A model generated the notes under the pieces. The model ran no database searches and had not been told where the DNA came from. It worked only from the letters and a program-made list of their open reading frames with translations. A stretch of 64,000 bases of DNA from Syntrophaceae bacterium (GTDB lineage Bacteria; Desulfobacterota; Syntrophia; Syntrophales; Smithellaceae), in assembly GCA_018436925.1 (NCBI GenBank), contig JAHDKI010000026.1, positions 62,001-126,000 on the forward strand, in the 5' to 3' direction. Below are positions 61,798 to 64,000 of this stretch, in pieces. Numbering within the stretch: the stretch's first letter is position 1; each line of letters opens with the position of its first letter. Position numbers and translations under genes: made by a program.

Positions 61798-64000
61798 ATG
61801 GCCCCCTACGCCCGCGTCACCACCGGCATGAACGGTTTGGATGAAATTCTCAATTCCCTGCAAATGGGCGACAATGTCGTGCTGCAGGTGGACGACATCG
61901 CCGACTACAAGCGCTTTGTCGATCCCTACGTGAAGGCCTCCATGGCGGCCGGACGCCGCGTGGTTTATATGCGCTTTGCCAACCACGCCCCGCTTCTGGA
62001 TGAACGCGAGGTCAGTCGCGTATGCGTGTTGAACGCCAACCGCGGATTCGAGTCGTTTTCCACGGAAGTGCACAACATCATCCGCGACGAGGGGCGCGAC
62101 GTTTTCTACGTGTTCGATTCTCTGTCGGACCTGCTTTTGGCCTGGGCCACGGATTTGATGATCGGCAATTTTTTCGTCATCACCTGCCCGTATCTTTTCG
62201 AGCTCAACACGGTGGCGTATTTCGCGCTTTTGCGCAGCCGCCATTCGTTTAAAACCGTGGCGCGCATCCGCGAAACCACGCAGGTGCTGCTCGACATCTA
62301 CAACCAAGAGGGCCGGATATGCGTGCATCCGCTCAAAGCCTGGAAGCGCTACACGCCGACAATGTTTCTGCCGCATATTCTGGAAGGCGACAAGTTCGTG
62401 CCGATTTTAAACAGCGCGGACGCGGCCAATATCCTTTCGTTTCTCACCGACAAAAACGCCACCAGCGGCGTGCGCAACCTCGACTACTGGGAACGCATCT
62501 TTCTGTCGGCCGCCCGCATTTCGGATAATCCGGACGCGGCCGAAGAAAAGCAGGATATGGTGGAAACGCTCTCCCGCGTCATGATCGGCCGGGAAACGCG
62601 CATGCTGGCGCTGGTCAAGGAATATTTCAGACTGGAAGACCTGCTGGAAATCAAAAAGCGCCTGATCGGCACGGGGTTCATCGGCGGCAAATCCGTCGGC
62701 ATGCTCCTGGCGCGAAACATTCTGCACAAGGATCCGACCTTCGACTGGAACGCCGAGTTGGAAATGCACGACTCGTTTTATATCGGCTCGGATATTTTTT
62801 ACTCCTACATGGTGCAAAACGGCTGGTGGAAGCTGCTGATGGCGCAAAAAACCGAGGAAGGCTATTTTGAAGTCGCCCGCGAGCTTCAACACAAAATGCT
62901 CCACGGCGTTTTTCCCGACGAGGTCAAAGAACAATTCCAACTGATGCTGGAATATTACGGCCAGGCGCCGATCATCGTGCGTTCGAGTTCGCTTCTGGAA
63001 GACGCCTTCGGCAACGCGTTTGCCGGCAAGTATGAAAGCTATTTCTGCGTCAACCAGGGCACGCCCGAAGAACGCTACCGGAACTTCGAAGACGCGGTGC
63101 GCAAAATCTTCGCCTCGACGATGAATGAAGATGCGCTCACTTATCGTCTGCAGCGCGGCATGGCCAACCAGGACGAACAGATGGCGCTTTTGGTCCAGCG
63201 CGTGTCGGGCTCGCACCGCAACGCCTTTTTCTTCCCCGATCTGGCGGGCGTGGGCCTGTCGTACAACACGTTCGTCTGGCAAAAGGGCATGGACCCGAAG
63301 GCCGGCATGCTGCGCATCGTTTTCGGCCTGGGCACGCGCGCGGTCAACCGCGTGGAAAACGACTATCCCCGCATCGTCGCGCTCGACGCGCCTTTGACCA
63401 AGCCCTACGCGCGCCAGGAAGACGTGCGCCGCTTCTCGCAGCGGGAAGTCGATTTGCTCAACCTGTGCGACAACGATTTCCAGTCGCTTTCCGCCGACAC
63501 GCTTCTGAGCACGGAAATCGAAGAACATCTGGATCTGATCGCCTCGCGTGACGAGGCGGCGGCCGAGTATCTGCGCGCCAGCGGCCGCGAGGTCCGCGAC
63601 ACCTGGATCATCACGTTTGACGAGCTGTTGTCGTCCACACCGTTTGCTCAAACTATGGCTCGTCTGCTCAAAACGCTGGAATCGATCTACCGCTATCCGG
63701 TGGACATCGAGTTCACCGTGAATTTCGATATGCAGGGCAAAGCCCGCATCAATCTGCTGCAATGCCGGCCTTTCCAGACCAAAGGGCATTACAGCCGCGT
63801 CGAGCTGCCGGAAAAGCTTCCCAAAACGAAAATCCTTCTCAAGCAGGAAGCCAATTTCATGGGCGGGAGCGTCTATCAGGCCATTTCCCGGATTATCTAT
63901 GTCGATCCGCAGGGCTATACGAAGCTCGATCTGTCGCAAAAGTATGAGTTGGCCCGCCTGGTGGGGAAACTGAACCGGCAGATCGGACGGCGCGAAGCGA
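61798..64000 (+). CDS. PEP/pyruvate-binding domain protein with degenerate KaiC-like N-terminus (partial)
   Basis: Over 734 residues are visible and the gene runs off the right edge. GGAAGGA precedes the ATG. Residues 1-230 look like a KaiC/RecA-type domain (VTTGMNGLDEILNSLQMGDN; DVFYVFDSLSDLLLA as Walker B), but the P-loop is lost: the position reads VVLQVDDIADYKRF. Residues about 290-660 match the N-terminal ATP-grasp domain of pyruvate phosphate dikinase and PEP synthase, with GTGFIGGKSVGM, IIVRSSSLLEDAFGNAFAGK and LLQCRPFQTK. The central His domain and PEP barrel are not seen so far. Such proteins may act in signalling or phosphorylation control. Confidence 0.85.
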   Translation, partial: MAPYARVTTGMNGLDEILNSLQMGDNVVLQVDDIADYKRFVDPYVKASMAAGRRVVYMRFANHAPLLDEREVSRVCVLNANRGFESFSTEVHNIIRDEGRDVFYVFDSLSDLLLAWATDLMIGNFFVITCPYLFELNTVAYFALLRSRHSFKTVARIRETTQVLLDIYNQEGRICVHPLKAWKRYTPTMFLPHILEGDKFVPILNSADAANILSFLTDKNATSGVRNLDYWERIFLSAARISDNPDAAEEKQDMVETLSRVMIGRETRMLALVKEYFRLEDLLEIKKRLIGTGFIGGKSVGMLLARNILHKDPTFDWNAELEMHDSFYIGSDIFYSYMVQNGWWKLLMAQKTEEGYFEVARELQHKMLHGVFPDEVKEQFQLMLEYYGQAPIIVRSSSLLEDAFGNAFAGKYESYFCVNQGTPEERYRNFEDAVRKIFASTMNEDALTYRLQRGMANQDEQMALLVQRVSGSHRNAFFFPDLAGVGLSYNTFVWQKGMDPKAGMLRIVFGLGTRAVNRVENDYPRIVALDAPLTKPYARQEDVRRFSQREVDLLNLCDNDFQSLSADTLLSTEIEEHLDLIASRDEAAAEYLRASGREVRDTWIITFDELLSSTPFAQTMARLLKTLESIYRYPVDIEFTVNFDMQGKARINLLQCRPFQTKGHYSRVELPEKLPKTKILLKQEANFMGGSVYQAISRIIYVDPQGYTKLDLSQKYELARLVGKLNRQIGRREA

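Noticed and set aside
62407..63939. 510-codon open frame on the minus strand
   Set aside because: It is antisense to the PEP/pyruvate-binding gene, whose protein matches a known family; the long antisense frame is an effect of high GC.
1..64000. CRISPR arrays, tRNA or rRNA genes, intact transposases or integrases
   Set aside because: No regularly spaced repeats, no tRNA arms or rRNA sequence and no transposase or integrase motifs were seen by reading; a covariance-model scan was not possible.

Overview
The window is GC-rich bacterial chromosome that reads most like a Desulfobacterota (deltaproteobacterial) genome, possibly Syntrophales-like. The reasons are gene content (PAS-rich kinases, a PEP-CTERM protein, a HypA/Fe-S pair, a type I-beta DAHP synthase in a large aro operon) and noncoding filler sequence. 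This placement is inference. No rRNA, tRNA or CRISPR array was found. The window opens inside a sensor kinase gene (minus strand) and closes inside a PEP/pyruvate-binding protein gene (plus strand).

1-12.9 kb is mostly core. After the kinase comes the classic rpmH-rnpA-yidD-yidC-jag-mnmE cluster: ribosome protein, RNase P, membrane insertion and tRNA modification. A FlgT-like/CsgG-like surface pair follows, then small metabolic genes on the minus strand (HDAC-like hydrolase, Nudix, NRDE, Sir2). At 13.0-15.6 kb is a hybrid histidine kinase.

15.6-24.4 kb holds the best-supported regulatory find. Eight tightly packed minus-strand genes (aroF, aroB, pheA, aroDE fusion, aroA, aroK, aroC, tyrA) cover the whole route from PEP plus erythrose-4-phosphate to chorismate, and the committed steps to Phe and Tyr. 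They sit behind one good sigma70 promoter, a 31-residue leader peptide dense in Phe/Tyr/Trp codons, and a set of four mutually pairing CCATGG-core segments ending in an intrinsic terminator. This is a translation-coupled attenuator for a complete aromatic operon.

24.4-45 kb is mixed: a membrane-anchored response regulator, transporters, lipoproteins, an HD-GYP-like/HDOD protein with a damaged metal site, and a PEP-CTERM protein behind a sigma54-type promoter. It also holds a large unrecognised two-gene unit (31.7-36.7 kb), in which a protein with a caspase-like His/Cys pattern overlaps a 1,172-residue partner.

45.4-58.3 kb is a defence/toxin island with lower-GC stretches. It contains an unrecognised PD-(D/E)XK-like protein, a complete type I restriction-modification set (hsdS, hsdM, hsdR), a RhuM-Fic protein, a Fic protein, an AbiEi/AbiEii pair and an ATPase with a DUF4143-type C-terminus. 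Short perfect tandem repeats bracket the restriction block. A ~230 bp module carrying the 3' end of fic occurs three times, one copy leaving a 42-codon Fic pseudogene.

58.6-64 kb returns to core-like sequence with three membrane-protein genes and the PEP/pyruvate-binding protein.
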